Source: Harmonia axyridis
Taxonomy: Eukaryota > Arthropoda > Insecta > Coleoptera > Coccinellidae
Direction of reading: 5' to 3'
Assembly (NCBI RefSeq): GCF_914767665.1
Contig: NC_059501.1
Location: forward strand, 72,080,798 to 72,144,797
DNA length: 64,000 bases
Shown here: in pieces, positions 1 to 12,221 of the stretch
Numbering within the stretch: position 1 is the first letter of the stretch
Layout of the letters: each line of letters begins with the position of its first letter
Position numbers and translations under genes: made by a program
Notes under the pieces: model-generated
Told to the model about the DNA's origin: nothing
The model's input: only the letters and a program-made list of their open reading frames with translations
Database searches by the model: none

Positions 1-1450
1 AATCCGAGACCATCATTTTGGTATTTGTCATATCCTCTTTCAAGGTGTCAGCAACTTCAACGATATGACTTTCTTTAAAACACTATTTTGGTTGTGTTCT
101 AACATCCTTATCACCTTTCATAGGTTATAGCGATGGGTTTTTATTTTGAAGATTCTATATATTTTTCTTCTGATTTGGGTTTTATGTTGGCAATTCTCTG
201 ATTGCCATCCATTTCAGGCAGGTTTAGGTGAAGTTAGATTGAGATAATTAGGGAGTATAATAAGTGCTCAAAGGAAACTTTACCTCATAACTTTTATATA
301 TCGGTTAAGATCTAATCTAGACCAAGAACCCGAAGACAAACTAGATTCAAATCATTCACCACTGTTGAATTTAGTTTCATAGAAATATATTGTATAATAC
401 TCATGTATTGTGCAGTATTACCAAGTAGGAATCCGTAGACGTCATACTTATGTTTGTTTTAATACAAAAACTGAAGGTTTATGTACGAATTGTCTTCAGA
501 AGGTCAAGTAGAAATAATGGCCACTAATAAATTTAGATCATCATGGTTTTGGCATGCATGAGTGATGAAGAATCTTTTATTTCCCAAAATAATTTATGAT
601 TGTTTGGATTTGTGTATTGTAGAGTATGCATTTAGTAGCCAGTAGTTCATATTATAAACAACATAATACGTTGAATTTTATTATGTGTTCTAGAATCAAC
701 CAGTGGAAACATAATAATTTCATGATGCATGTCTACCAACAATTCTCTTCACACGAAAAAGTATGAATACTCCTCATCCACTCCACATTTTCATCCCCTT
801 AATGCACACCTCCCTTCGGGAAAACCTAAACACGAGTTCAGCTCGCAATCAGAGATAAACCAGACCTCATTCAAACTTCCCAACATTTTTTTTTTTACAG
901 TGACACACACACACTCCGATACTCATCAAATGATCCTTCCTTCTTGTATTCTTTCGGGAAATGTCTCATTTCCATTCCGATTCAATTTACATACGAGTAA
1001 GGAGGCATTATCTATTCATTGTTACGTCGCGAAGAAGTCGCTGCAGATGAGATACAAGGTGGCGGTACGTCGCCTACTCTGATATTTATTGTCTCGCGAC
1101 ATATACACGCCCGCCTAGCCTTGGTCTAAGTCTGCTGCGAGGAGTCGATTTGATGGGTTTTCATAGGTCCGTTGGGTGTCTTCAATTCTGGTTTGAAAAT
1201 TCAGTTAGATGGGGTGCTCTTTCGCATTTTTCACTTGTTTAAAGTAAATGTAGAGTGGATGGAGGTGCTAGTAAGGAGGTGAGGGTGTAAAAATTGGTTG
1301 TTTATGGTTATGTGGAGGTGATAACGTTTATTATTTTTTTTTTCAATTGGACTTTGTTGCGACTATTTTTCATTTTAAGGCAAAAGAATAGAGTGTCAGC
1401 ACATGATTGATGTTATCGATCACTGTTTGTCGATTCAATTTCCAATTACA
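1..1450. other. Gene-free AT-rich spacer
   Basis: No recognisable gene or repeat. An open frame of 117 codons lies at 729-1082 (+). It is rich in Ser, His and Thr, matches no family I know and has no clear intron signals. Its 3' part (about 1020-1130) is richer in CpG than its surroundings. It is treated as chance coding or possibly non-coding conserved DNA. Confidence 0.5.
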
Positions 1451-2335
1451 TAGGTAGACAACTTTGTTTCCGCCGAAATTCGAGGTTTCATTGTAAAAAA
1501 CCGGTTATACATTAATGATTAGAAGTATTGTCAATCCTACTTTCTCCCATCTTTCGGGCAGCGAATGAATCCCGCGTTGAAAAAACTAGTCATCTTTTGA
1601 AGCGATCCACGAATCGATCCAATTTTTTTCATCCTCATAAGACTAGAAGTGCTGCTCAGCCAGGCCGTATGCCATTGATCGAAACAAAAGATAGTCCGAG
1701 GAAGCAACGTCTGAAGAATACGGCAAGTGGAGTGGGACCCAACGTTTCTAAGTACATATGTCTTGACCATTTTCGCAACATGGGGTCGATCATTGTCATG
1801 CTGTAAAATCACTTTATCATGTCTCTTGTTGTATTGCAGTCGTTTGTTTTTCAATGCTCGGCTCAAATGCATTAATGGTGTTTCATAAAGAGCGCCGGTG
1901 ATTGTTACAGTCGATTTTAACAATTCATAATACACTACACCGAGCTGGTCCCACCAAATACTGAGTATGACCTTGGAACCGTGAATATTCGGTTCGTCCG
2001 TCAACATGGAAGCATGGCCGGGATATCGCATTAATTTTCTGCGCTTGGGATTATCGTGATGAACCCATTTTTTGTCTCCAGTCACAATGCAATGCGGAAA
2101 TCCCTTCCGTCTTTGCGTAGCAAGCAGCTGTTCACAAGCAAACAAACGTCGTTCAACAATTTTCGACTTCAACTCGTACGGCACACAATTTCCTTGTTTC
2201 TGAATCGTTCCCATGATTCCCAGGCATTCTGAAATGACTTGTTGGGTCACTCCCAATGATCCTACAAATTCTTGTTGCGTTTGACAGGAGTCTTGATCAA
2301 GTAATGCCTCCAATTCTGCATCTTCGAAAATCTTT
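1451..2335 (-). mobile_element. mariner copy 1, 5'-truncated
   Basis: Tc1/mariner element on the minus strand. Its 3' terminal repeat is at about 1451-1485 (TAGGTAGACAACTTTG, then TTCCGCCG) and resembles the ends of the copies near 31.4, 45.06 and 46.2 kb. Similarity to the transposase stops abruptly near 2333, so the 5' third, including the 5' terminal repeat and the N-terminal DNA-binding part, is missing. It belongs to the same family as copies 2, 3 and 4 in this window. Confidence 0.85.
1537..2313 (-). pseudogene. mariner transposase fragment (mauritiana-like)
   Basis: DDD-type mariner transposase, the enzyme that cuts and pastes the element at TA sites. The 258-codon frame holds the linker and catalytic core. 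The first catalytic Asp is in TGDKKW, the family WWDQxGVVYYELLK block follows, and the second Asp is in QHDNDRPH. After about residue 188 the frame slips: the expected SPDxAPSDYHLF block with the third Asp is present only in another frame. The N-terminal helix-turn-helix region is absent because the element is truncated. The final residues return to family-like sequence (SFFNAGF). It is inactive. Intact family members are about 345 aa. The 92-codon plus-strand frame at 1528-1806 is only its antisense. Confidence 0.85.
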
Positions 2336-2344
2336 TTGATGGTG

Positions 2345-2545
2345 TCCTTTAGAAGGTGTGATGTATATCAAAGATTCGTTACAGTTCTTCCACCAAAGAT
2401 TTTAAATATCCTACCAAATGAAATAAAGATAATAACTAATTACCAACGTATTGTCAATGAATGCAGATGTTTCATACATGTAAATAGTGTTCAAATTCAT
2501 AAATTGTTAAAGCGGTTGATTGATGGGGGTTGTTTTCCACTGTGA
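2345..2545 (+). pseudogene. Possible LINE ORF2 C-terminal scrap
   Basis: A short open frame directly beyond the mariner break contains PPKILNILPNEIK, which resembles the '(F/W)N-x-LP-x-(D/E)-(I/V)' block near the C terminus of CR1/Jockey-type LINE ORF2 proteins, followed by a basic, hydrophobic tail and a stop at 2543-2545. No reverse-transcriptase motif precedes it. It may be the sequence into which the mariner inserted, or that replaced its 5' end. Confidence 0.3.
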
Positions 2546-4179
2546 TGGATTCTGTCTTTGATTTTGTTATGTAACACCGTGACAACGGTTATTATTTCTT
2601 ATTGTTTATATATAGAGTGAATTCCAGTCGAAATTGCACGCACAGGTGTCCTCCTATAGGTGCATGAGTAAAGTATATGTACTGATGTAACGTAATGAAA
2701 TGTATTTTTTTAATTGGTATTTTTCAAGTAATAAATGAATTCTAATTTTAATTCTTCTCTTATAGGTGATAGCCGGTTATTTAGTTTTAAGCGAACGAAC
2801 ATAGTTCATGAGATTTTATTTGGAGGTTCTATCAACTTTAGTGCTGTTGAAAATGGAAGTCATAAATAAAACGTATTCATTTGGTTCAGCTCCATCTGAA
2901 AAAATGGTTGGTGAAACTAACATAATAGGTACCGGGGAATGGGTATGGGGTACCTACACCTAACACAGCAGAATGAGATGATTCGACAGCACGTGTACAG
3001 AAGGGAATCTAAGTTTATCATGCTGAGATCCTCAAAAGAGGTAACACAGAAGTGACTGAAACATATAAGAAAAATGTTTCGTTGTTGTCACCTCTGAGCG
3101 AGACTTTTTCAATATTTTCGGAATGTAATACATTTATTATTATTAAAAATGTTAACTCTTCGGTATTGGTGACCAATACTTTTCAAATTGTTCAGAATAT
3201 TTTCTATACCTATCTCATTTGAATGTATTGAGACTTTTTTAAGTTTTATATCGCAAATCAACATAATACCATAGTTGTAGTGCCAAAATCACACAAATAA
3301 GTCAAACCTTATTATTCCCATGACATATGATTTCATTACAACTGCTAATCCCGAAAATCAGTCTGTAACACCCCCTCATTTTTCTGGCTAGTTCATCAAC
3401 GATCTCATACACAGATAGACAAGATGATGCATTATGTAACCCCTGTAATGGCAATCTGGCCCTATCGGTTTTTGCAGCAGCAGGTTGAGGGATAGTTGCA
3501 CTAGGTCAGGAATGACAGCATGAGTCAGGGGGGACGAATCTGACTCAACTCCTTTGGGAGTTGGTAGTGAATAACGTTGAAACGCATCGTAGTAATATTG
3601 GAGGAAGATGAACACTGATGAAGTCGAAGGGTTGCTGCTTGTCTATCCAAAGGCAGGGCGTGCTGTATCGCACAAAGAAGAATTTGATGGTATTTATTGT
3701 CACAGACTTGGAAGCAGAGAGTTTTGCCATAAGATTTTTGTGAAGAAGGCGAATTTGAATAAACGCCAATGATTTCATGACAGTTCTTTTCGAACAGGTA
3801 GCGATGTCATTTCGTCATTTCTTGATAATATGTTGAATTTTGGGAGAAATTTGTTGGCATTGGTCTTGATATATAAGGTTCAATTCCCTGATGATTCATC
3901 CGTCTTGAATTCAATTATGTCAGACTTATTTTTGTGGTTGACGAAATTTGATTTTCAGCTTATAAAAGTTCATTGAGTCTACTTGATGAAGGTTATTCAA
4001 TATAAAATAACAAAAAATTGACAACTTTGTGTCCATTCCCTTCACAATAATATATTTTTAGGATATATTTGGTTCATTTTTGTCATGGAAAACAATTCTA
4101 AAATGTCAAAACTAATAACCAACCTCAGAGGAAAGAAAAGATAGAGGTGCCCTTAGAAGTAAATAGGGTTGTATTGTAA
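2546..4179. other. Spacer without recognised genes
   Basis: AT-rich. Two overlapping minus-strand open frames at 3388-3778 (75 and 77 codons) have no family features. Nothing else could be supported. Confidence 0.4.
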
Positions 4180-4365
4180 TCAATTGCAACAGTATGATGA
4201 TAAAGTGAGATAGGACAACAACAAACCTGCAAAATTGACAACTAGAGGGGTGGTAAACATTTCAGTGGCGTAGTCAATGGTTCTCTTACTGCCTCTTATT
4301 AAGTTTTCGGTGCTGAAATGTTTGGAACAAACATATGCATATTTCGGCAAATTGTTCATTTGCAA
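4180..4365 (-). pseudogene. Possible THAP-like zinc-finger scrap
   Basis: The minus-strand translation has YAYVCSKHFSTENL followed by a Gly-Ser-Lys-Arg stretch. This resembles the second half of a THAP (C2CH) DNA-binding domain, where the third zinc ligand Cys and the His lie in 'CxxHF'. THAP domains occur in P-element transposases and in host genes. The first zinc pair is not visible upstream and the sequence degenerates afterwards, so this is at most a relic. Confidence 0.3.
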
Positions 4366-5215
4366 TATTAATACGTGGCACCATATTTTGCTAAATTTTC
4401 TATTTGAAGGAAATCTACAAATGTTAGCATTGAATTAAGTTTTCGATATCTCACAAATACTACGCCATAGACGAGATATATCCTACGCCTATGGACTCAA
4501 AACGTGAACTTACCTATGATAGGTTAGGTTTTCATTTCCGATGTTTACACACTATACATGTTTTTCGAGTATTTACCATGATTAAAATTAATAATATGTA
4601 ACTTAAAATTCACAAACTTGTATGAAATAACGCCGATTACAAGCGTGAAATTAAAATGAACAGTTAACCCTTAACGCACCTCTAGTTGACACGTGCAATA
4701 ACAACAACAGAACCGTGTTGCCAAATCCTCAGAATATTCGCAAAACATCTATGCCACAGAACGGAGAAAAGATTATTTCTTCCTCAGAATGGCAACGCAG
4801 TACATCATAAGTGTTTGTAAACAAAAATTCTTGGCCTTGGATAAATTTGAAAACTAGTAGAAAATGTCGTTGTACTTTTGAATTTTAAATTTATTGATTT
4901 GCTTTTTCCCGGTTATTTTTTACTATTTTAATTTTGATTTTGAAAAAACACAACTGTGTGTTCTCGTATCGTATCGAATTAACTTTCAAATTCATATAAA
5001 ATCCAATTATTAACCGAATTCATGAATTCTCTTTTAAATTTTTCGTATTCAGAAATGATATTTTGATGAAACAATTCATAAAAGTTGTTGAAGCCAATAT
5101 TGAATGAAACAATATTGAACAATACAAAGTACTGCCATTAGGGCCATTTCATGCAGTTTTTCTCAAAAATTAGGAGGTTTATCAAAAAAAGTTTTCAACT
5201 AAAGATATAGAGCGA

Positions 5216-5530
5216 AATATTCTAATATAAATGAAGTATACTCCTGATCTTAATAGTGTCAACGTCGAATTATTAGCAATATATTTCATTTATTGGAAAA
5301 CCTTTGATATAAAAATTAGCAATAGGAATTCAAGAAAATTTTTTGTAGGTTTCTTTTAATATTCTTAGACTAAAAAAGTCTAGTGTGAATGAAGTCTTTT
5401 ATTGTTCTCAATAGTGTATACGTCGACTTACTAGCAAAGTATTTCGTATATTGAAAAATCCTTCGTATTGAAATGAGCAATCTGAATTCGAAAAAAGCTC
5501 GCAATGTCTTTTTGTAGATATGTATCTTTA
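5216..5530. repeat. Local tandem duplication, ~165-bp unit
   Basis: Two diverged units. One at about 5218-5350 begins TCTAATATAAATGAAGT and the other at about 5380-5525 begins TCTAGTGTGAATGAAGT. They share, in order, the blocks AATAGTGT, ACGTCGA, TATTTC, GAAAA.CCTT and GAATTC..GAAAA. The period is about 165 bp. No coding potential. Confidence 0.6.
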
Positions 5531-7990
5531 AAGTCTGGTATCGAAGGGGTCTTAGATTATGCCAATCACCTCAATAAAATTTTTGAGAACACCACCATGA
5601 ACGTTTGAACTGAAAAACCCTCCATATAGAATCGGATAATGCTACGAGTAAATACTCATTTTGAACTACCCAAACTGTTTCACTCAACCTAAAACCATCC
5701 TTCTCTCCCGACGTGATTGTATCGTTTTTCCCATCCACCCAGCCGAAAATCGGGAAATCCCGAGATGAAAAATAGCGAAGTAATAGCAGCGACCGTAAAG
5801 AATCATGAGAAATTCGTGAGAAACGGTCGTAGATTATGTACGTAGCAAGGACCATTTATAAAAATATACGGAAAGGAGGAAGGGAAACAGACCGGGCCGT
5901 AGAACAAAACGAGTAGGCAGCTTTATGATTCCAACACCGGGATTTATGAGAGAGATCCTGAGGAAATCCTCTGGGATCATCTGCTGCTGCGGAAGCAACA
6001 ATGCTACGCCGCCATGGGGGGATAAATAATTATCGAAATAGTGCGGGGAAAATTTTAGGTGCGATGAATTGGAGGAAAACTGAAATCTACGTATGATTAA
6101 TCTTTCTGGCATATGTTGACATTTTGGTGGATGTTCGAACATTATTCACTGTAGAGGTTATAATATTTAAGGTATTATCGTTTTTGATCGTTCGTTCTTC
6201 AATCAAATCTCTGTTTTATTTCATTTTTATGTTTTTCCGCAGAAAATATTGTCTAACGATAAAGTCTGACTCAGTGATGAGGAATTTCGGAGTTTAATTC
6301 AATTATTTTCGTCTGTACTTCAACATGATAACTCATTATTGGAAAAATCTATAAACTTAAAACTTTCAGTATGCTCGGAAGAGGGGATAAAAATTAAATT
6401 CATTTATAAAATAGCAATCTCAATATTACACATAATTTCAAGTTAAATCCGACAAAACTTAAAAAAATCAATGCTAAAGTTGAAACAAAAGTCTTGATTT
6501 TATGAAAACAGATTCGAACAAGTTTAAATTTTGCATTAAGATCATCATCACATATACTCAAAAAATATCTACCCAGCCGGATGTCTTGTCACTAAAATAG
6601 GGGGTTTTCCAAAAAGCAATGATACAATTTAAAATGGTTATGGTGGCAATAGTGTGTATCTATTATTTTTTGACATCCTTAGACATTTATGTTGCTTAGG
6701 TTATTCCAATTAATCATGGAAACATACCTAAAAAATGTTTAGGAACGTTTATTCGGTTAATCGGCTCACAACTCGTCTAATTGTAGAACACCGAGTCAAT
6801 AAACTCAATAATGTCCATTGATTCTTCTTAAATTTCTCACAGTACCTTCTCACCATTGGCTCTGATTTTGGGAAATCAATTCAATAATTTCTAATCGTAG
6901 TTGAAGCCTGCATTTTTCTATGATTAAATAATATAAATGAATGACATAAAATAATGTGACGCGCAAAAAAAGTGACACGCAAATTCTCAACTGGATCGTA
7001 TCTGTTGTTATTAGGAAAATATTGCGTAGGTATCTATTTCCCGTTATTCTTCTTGATATTTCAATGGTTCTGGTTATGTGATCAACTCGAATTGTTATTT
7101 TATATACCTCTATCCCGAATATTTCAAGTTTCTAGATCCTTTCCCGTTCATCTTTACGGTAAGACAGACAAAGGACAGAATTGATTTGACCACGGATTCA
7201 TCAGCAGTTAGTCGAGCCTTAACATTTGAGACTATTCACAGCTCGAAATTATGTTAAGGCAACGCTCAAAGATAACTTCTGAAGCAAACCCTCCTTGCTT
7301 ATTAACAGCGTAAAATATTCATGACATTCTGAAATGAAATCCTCTAGTTACTCTTTCAGAAAAATAAACTTGGGCTATCAATTCCTGAAGTATTAACTAC
7401 ACAAAAACAACATAAGGGTGTTTTGTAAATGAAAGAATGATAATGCAAATTTGTGAGGTATATCTGCATTTCTGTTCCTTTGGAAGCGCTCATTTCTATT
7501 GAAATACGACGGAATTCATACAGCTGTAATGGAAACCATCAATTCTTTGTCTTCATTTCGAATCTTTCATCGCTGAGAGAAGCGGAATTCACTTCAGGCT
7601 GATTAAAATTTTTCATCTATTCTTCCCAATCTGAGTAATGGCACATTCATCACTTCAATCAAGATATGAAATCAAGAAGATGGGAGAGGCGAGAATATTT
7701 TGAATCAATGTAGAGAGAAGACTCATCATAAAATCACTCATTCTTCATATCAATTGGAATTATATCAAGATATGAAAGGATACGAGTATGAACGAGTATT
7801 CAGCGAAATAAGAATTTGTACTGATACTGCTAAAAGTATCAAGTTAAGTCTCAAATATCCCAATAGCAGATGAAAGACTTAACCAAGTTAATGGAGAATA
7901 GAAATTAGATATGGAATTATTGCTGTGGTATATTTTGACAGACTTTTTGAGCCGCAAAGAGTTGGTATCTACTATGAAATTGAATTTCAC
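5531..7990. other. Spacer without recognised genes
   Basis: Two minus-strand frames (5571-5855 and 5834-6142) overlap in a moderately CpG-rich block at about 5680-6130. Neither resembles a known protein. A stretch near 6700-6830 is faintly reminiscent of a mariner-type helix-turn-helix coding region, but is too decayed to call. Confidence 0.4.
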
Positions 7991-8029
7991 CATTGGAAAT
8001 TTTTCTCTGTAGCATTTTTCATGTATTAT

Positions 8030-8330
8030 CTTTCGGATTTGGATATGGTCAGGTGTGCATCTTGAAAATTCGTTGTTCGGACTACTGACTGCAAAAATCC
8101 TTCCACCTGAATGAGATCTATTGAAATGGAATTCATAAGAACTGTTGGATTCAATCTAAACTTGGACTCATCAGAAAATAAGACATTTGACCGATTACAC
8201 ATATTTCAATATGCGTGTTGTTGAGTTCACTCTGAACAAACAGCGCGATTGAGCTCTCCAAGGTCTTCTGGAGAACAGGTGGAATTGCTGTTCTCTGTTA
8301 CCGATGGTTCTATCTGAAAAACTGAAATCA
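8030..8330 (-). pseudogene. Tc1-like transposase relic
   Basis: Reading the minus strand, one frame near 8150-8205 gives NVLFSDESKFRLNP. This is the signature around the first catalytic Asp of Tc1-type DDE transposases (V-L-F-S/T-D-E-S-R-F). Upstream residues fit the usual pre-catalytic region poorly, and downstream sequence decays within about 100 bp with stops. No terminal inverted repeats were identified, so the element limits are unknown. Confidence 0.55.
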
Positions 8331-8808
8331 TGCACTTGATGTCATTGTCTTATTAGCTCGTTACCCTTCACAGTGGTTTTAGTGGTGCTGTTTGTTGGAC
8401 AATATATCTTGTGCTGTAGTTGTGATATCGTTTCCATATAGATATCAGGCTATTAAACGTGAGATAACGTTCTGACTGGATTTGAGAGCTTCAGCTTGGA
8501 TCATGCCTAATACCTATCTCTTTTAATTTGAGGAGTATTAAAATAGTTTACAGGATTCATTGTGGAAATATCGAGAGATATCTGGTGGATACACAACAGA
8601 GTGATAATTATATGGTAGCAAAATTTTATCAACAATTTAGCCGACTAAAGGAAGCGTAGCCTACAATATTTCGCGACATAAACATATTATGAAAAAAAGA
8701 ATATAAACAATATGAAAACCAACAAAGCCGCGGCATTATCAGATCATCTCAAATATCCAATCTGCTCCAAACAAATATCAAAGTACAGAATGTAAGGCGA
8801 GGATAAGA

Positions 8809-8836
8809 CATGTGTATGATTGGTCATACACATGTG
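8809..8836. repeat. Perfect short palindrome
   Basis: ACATGTGTATGA, then a 4-nt loop TTGG, then TCATACACATGT: 12-bp perfect arms. Possibly a chance palindrome or the centre of a decayed foldback element. Confidence 0.7.
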
Positions 8837-8989
8837 CTACTGCAACATTGGTGTCGGAGTAGCAAAAGTTGAAACTTCTGTGACAAAGAAAATCTTATAC
8901 AATATTGTATAAGAACAACCGAGAAGAAGACTCTAAGAACAATACTCGTATTAGGATATACACTGAACGATAGACAGAGTAACAGAAAA

Positions 8990-9260
8990 CAGTTAGAGAA
9001 AAGTGTCTAGCAGAAGATACCGTAATATGTATAAGAAGAATATAAAAAGGTATTGGGAACAGCACATTGACAGAATGGTTCCTTACAGAATGGCTAAGCT
9101 TGCAAGAGGCAACACACCTCACAGAAGAAGGCCTTTAGATCGCCTAACAAAACGATGGCGAGGTACTGCGACTAGCATGTTGACAGAATGGTCTCAAACA
9201 GGATGGCTAATATTGTAAGGGCCCTTGGATCTCCTAACAGAACGATGGCGAGTCAGGTGG
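8990..9260 (+). pseudogene. RTE-like LINE C-terminus, internally duplicated
   Basis: Plus-strand translation gives HIDRMVPYRMAKLARG and, about 35 residues later, DRLTKRW. This is the tail typical of insect RTE-like endonuclease/reverse-transcriptase ORFs (W-x-x-H-I-x-R-M ... P-x-G-R-P-x-K-R-W). The block occurs twice: about 9064-9162 and about 9178-9253, each running from TTGACAGAATGG to AACGATGGCGAG. The second copy has lost about 20 bp internally. There is no reverse-transcriptase core, so it is a dead 3' fragment. Confidence 0.6.
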
Positions 9261-9855
9261 TAATCTATATCCTAAAAAAAAATTATGGTAACTTATCTAA
9301 ATTTTTTAATGCAAGAAATAATCCTACCACCCAGGATGCAGAGTTTATTATAACAAACCACAGCTGAACTAACTCACTATACAGGATTTTAGTCGAAGTG
9401 ATACCAGTGAGGGCCATATCGAAAGTGTGTGTTAGAACGACAGTCCCTTGGTACTTGCCCTGTAGATTGGGTTCGATCATAGAGATTCATGCGCGTGATT
9501 GATTCTGACAATTATAGCCTCAGCCTGATGTGCTTAGGATTCTCAGTATTACATGAGCTTAGTACTAAATTATTAATTGCTAACATTTATATGTTTTGTG
9601 GCGTCTTACTTCAACTGAAAAAAAAAAACAAGAAATGTGTCTTCTAAAAGAGGAAGAAGAAACAATATCCTTAAATCCCCACATTTTAGAATTTTGTCTC
9701 TTCAAGTCTATCAGATTAAATCTTCAAGATTTCATGCATCTAATGCCACATATTACTTCAACCATCTCACCCACGTACCTCAAATCTCCCCCCTCTCTAA
9801 ACCAACACACGACGACTCGATTACTTTCCATATCGACCTGCCCAGATATAATGAT
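9261..9855. other. Spacer without recognised genes
   Basis: AT-rich. No family-like open frames. Confidence 0.4.
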
Positions 9856-9859
9856 CCTT

Positions 9860-10190
9860 CCACCCCTCCGTCGAAGAGCAACCGTGTGGGGTCATTCCGC
9901 TGCAACGGACGCTGGACCGTTGCTCCGCGTCCGTCGCGTCGCCCGGCGTCTTCTCCCCACTCCCCCTTCCACCACCCCTCTGGTCCCGGACCGGGGACGA
10001 ATTATGGCTCTTGTCACGGCCGTTCATTTGTAGATGGAGTTTTTATTCCCACAGGAAAATCCTCAATCAGGAGTCGAGAAAATTGCTTATCTGCCGCTGC
10101 CTACGCGGGCGGAGACGGAGCTTTTGCGGCCGCGTTCGAAATAACGGAAGACAATGAGCTGGAAGGTCGGTGTACATGGACTGGTTATTG
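9860..10190. other. CpG-rich, GC-rich island
   Basis: This block is distinctly richer in GC and CpG than the surrounding DNA. Long frames run through it, the longest being 9637-10191 (+), 184 codons, but none resembles a known protein. Around 10050-10060 a pyrimidine-rich tract ending CCCACAG looks like a splice acceptor. The product would be short and unmatched. It could be an exon, a promoter-type unmethylated region, or a conserved non-coding element. Confidence 0.4.
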
Positions 10191-10261
10191 AGACGGGGGG
10201 GTTAGAGATGGGTTTAGGGGTGTTGGTAGATGATGGTGTCTGGAAATGTTGGGGATATTAG

Positions 10262-11070
10262 TTTGTAATGGCACTAATCATTAATTTAAATTAATTTAAA
10301 TGATGAAAGAATAGATTTGAAAAAATTATGAGTGGCAATTGAATATTGAAAGGATCGCTTATTTAGCAGTCTAGGGGGTTATCAAATAAGAACCTTTGCA
10401 TGCTTCGAAAAATGAGAAAGTGATAATTTTCATTTCTTTCTTGGAATTGCTGCAGTTTGAAGCAATCATATCTCATTTAAATTAATTTGAAGATCGATTG
10501 ATAAGAGTTGTTTTTCCTCAATGACTTCATGCCAACGAAGTTGCCAAGTGTTGAAGGAATGGCATTTTATGGGCAGATTTCACCTATAAGGCTTTCTATA
10601 ATTATCTTTTTTGATTTTGTTGTGATTTTTGAAAGATGTGGACGTTCGACCGCTATTCCATTTTTCAACGAAACAGAATTTCTTAGTTGAAAAATATATG
10701 GTGAAAATAAATTCATGAATTCATTACAAAAATTTAATGAACTCTATCTACGTGAAAGCAATTGAAAATATTGAGGATATTTTTGTGATGGCTCTAATTA
10801 TTTATTTTAAGTTATTTAAATAATCAAAAATTCAATTAAAAATAGATTATGAATAAGAATTGTATATTGAAAGGATTACATATGTAGCAGTCTAAGAAGG
10901 TAGTCAAAACTGAGGATTATCAAATATATAGGTACTTCTTTTCGAAGATCTACAGACTTCGAAAAATGAGAAAGAAACAATTTTTATTTCTTTCTTGGAA
11001 TTGCTGAAGAGTTGAAGGAATGGCATTTAATGAACATATTTCACCCTGAAGGCTATCTATAATATGGAAT
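10262..11070. repeat. Direct duplication of a ~300-bp block
   Basis: About 10262-10610 and about 10788-11065 are diverged direct copies about 525 bp apart. Shared landmarks in the same order: ATTGAAAGGAT, TAGCAGTCTA, TTCGAAAAATGAGAAAG, TTTCTTTCTTGGAATTGCTG, TTGAAGGAATGGCATTT, then the ATTTCACC..AAGGCT block. The second copy has lost about 70 bp in its middle. No coding function is visible. Confidence 0.75.
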
Positions 11071-12221
11071 ATGGAAAAATGGAATAGTGGTTGACCACTA
11101 TTTCCATTTAGTTTAGAAGAAAGACGCTCTTTAATTTTGAAAACTTTCGCTTTATTGGGCAACACACTGAAGATCGGTCTTACAGAGTGATTTTTGAAGT
11201 TGTACATTGAATTTAATCAATTCTTCATTCTCAACCCCAAACCCTCTACAGTCCTCCAAAACCAAAAGTACACTTTTCATTGTTTCCATACACCGCCCAC
11301 CGAGCTGCCCACCCCTTTCTGGAATCAAATCCTACATTCAACCATCACTCAAATTTAAGAAATATAAGGTTTTAAGCTTGTAATTTAAAATATAGGAATT
11401 TTATCAAAATTTTATTCATAAAGTTCATTGAAAACATTTTTTATTATGAAGAAAAAAATATTTATATAAATACTGAAAAATATTTATATTTCAACTCAAT
11501 ATCTTCAATATTGCGCTCTATTGAGCTATTCAAGCAGGAAAAATACAATAATACCACATTATTCCAAACTAAACATATTGTATGAATCTTGAAATTATTT
11601 TAAAAATTTACTGAAATGTTACAGAAAAATACTTTAACAATTTTAGTAAAACGCGACCTCCTAAAGATTCAGATCAACCGTGAACGAAAAATTTAAAATT
11701 TAAAAATACCTAAATCAATGAAGAAGTAATTTATTATATTTTATAAGATAAATTTCCTATAAAAACTGAAAAAATTGAAATTTTTGTTGAATTAGAATAA
11801 AATATGTAATAATTCGATTTCAATGAATACATTTCTTGAGATCCTTTTGTATAAGTATTACGTCGTGATCCATATTTCGATTATATTTTTTATGAGTTTT
11901 CTTATGACAACAGGTGTCAAGAAAAAAAATGATAGAAATCGTCTTTATCTTTTCTCTTCAGCGAAGGAGATGAGGAGTGTTGATGATAGAATGTAGTATT
12001 TGATTGGACAAAGGTGTGGGCAGTGAAAAGAAACGTTTTTGAAGATGAATAGGAAGTGTTGCCCATAACACACCAAAAAGTGTTCTTTTGGCTTTGGGGG
12101 CTGTTGGTGATCTGGGGTTGAAAATGAAGGATTGGGCTGATTATGACATCTGATCTTCATACCAAAAACTATCTGTTTGCAAATTTTCAGCTCATTTAGC
12201 CAAGAGCTTTCTTTCAATTAT
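11071..12221. other. Very AT-rich spacer
   Basis: No gene. The minus-strand frame at 11945-12217 (90 codons) has no recognisable features. Confidence 0.4.

Noticed and set aside
729..1082. 117-codon plus-strand open frame as a gene
   Set aside because: Low-complexity Ser/His/Thr-rich product, no family resemblance and no supporting signals.
9637..10191. 184-codon plus-strand open frame as a protein-coding gene
   Set aside because: Length is explained by local GC richness. Overlapping frames on both strands are also open, and the product has no recognisable domain.
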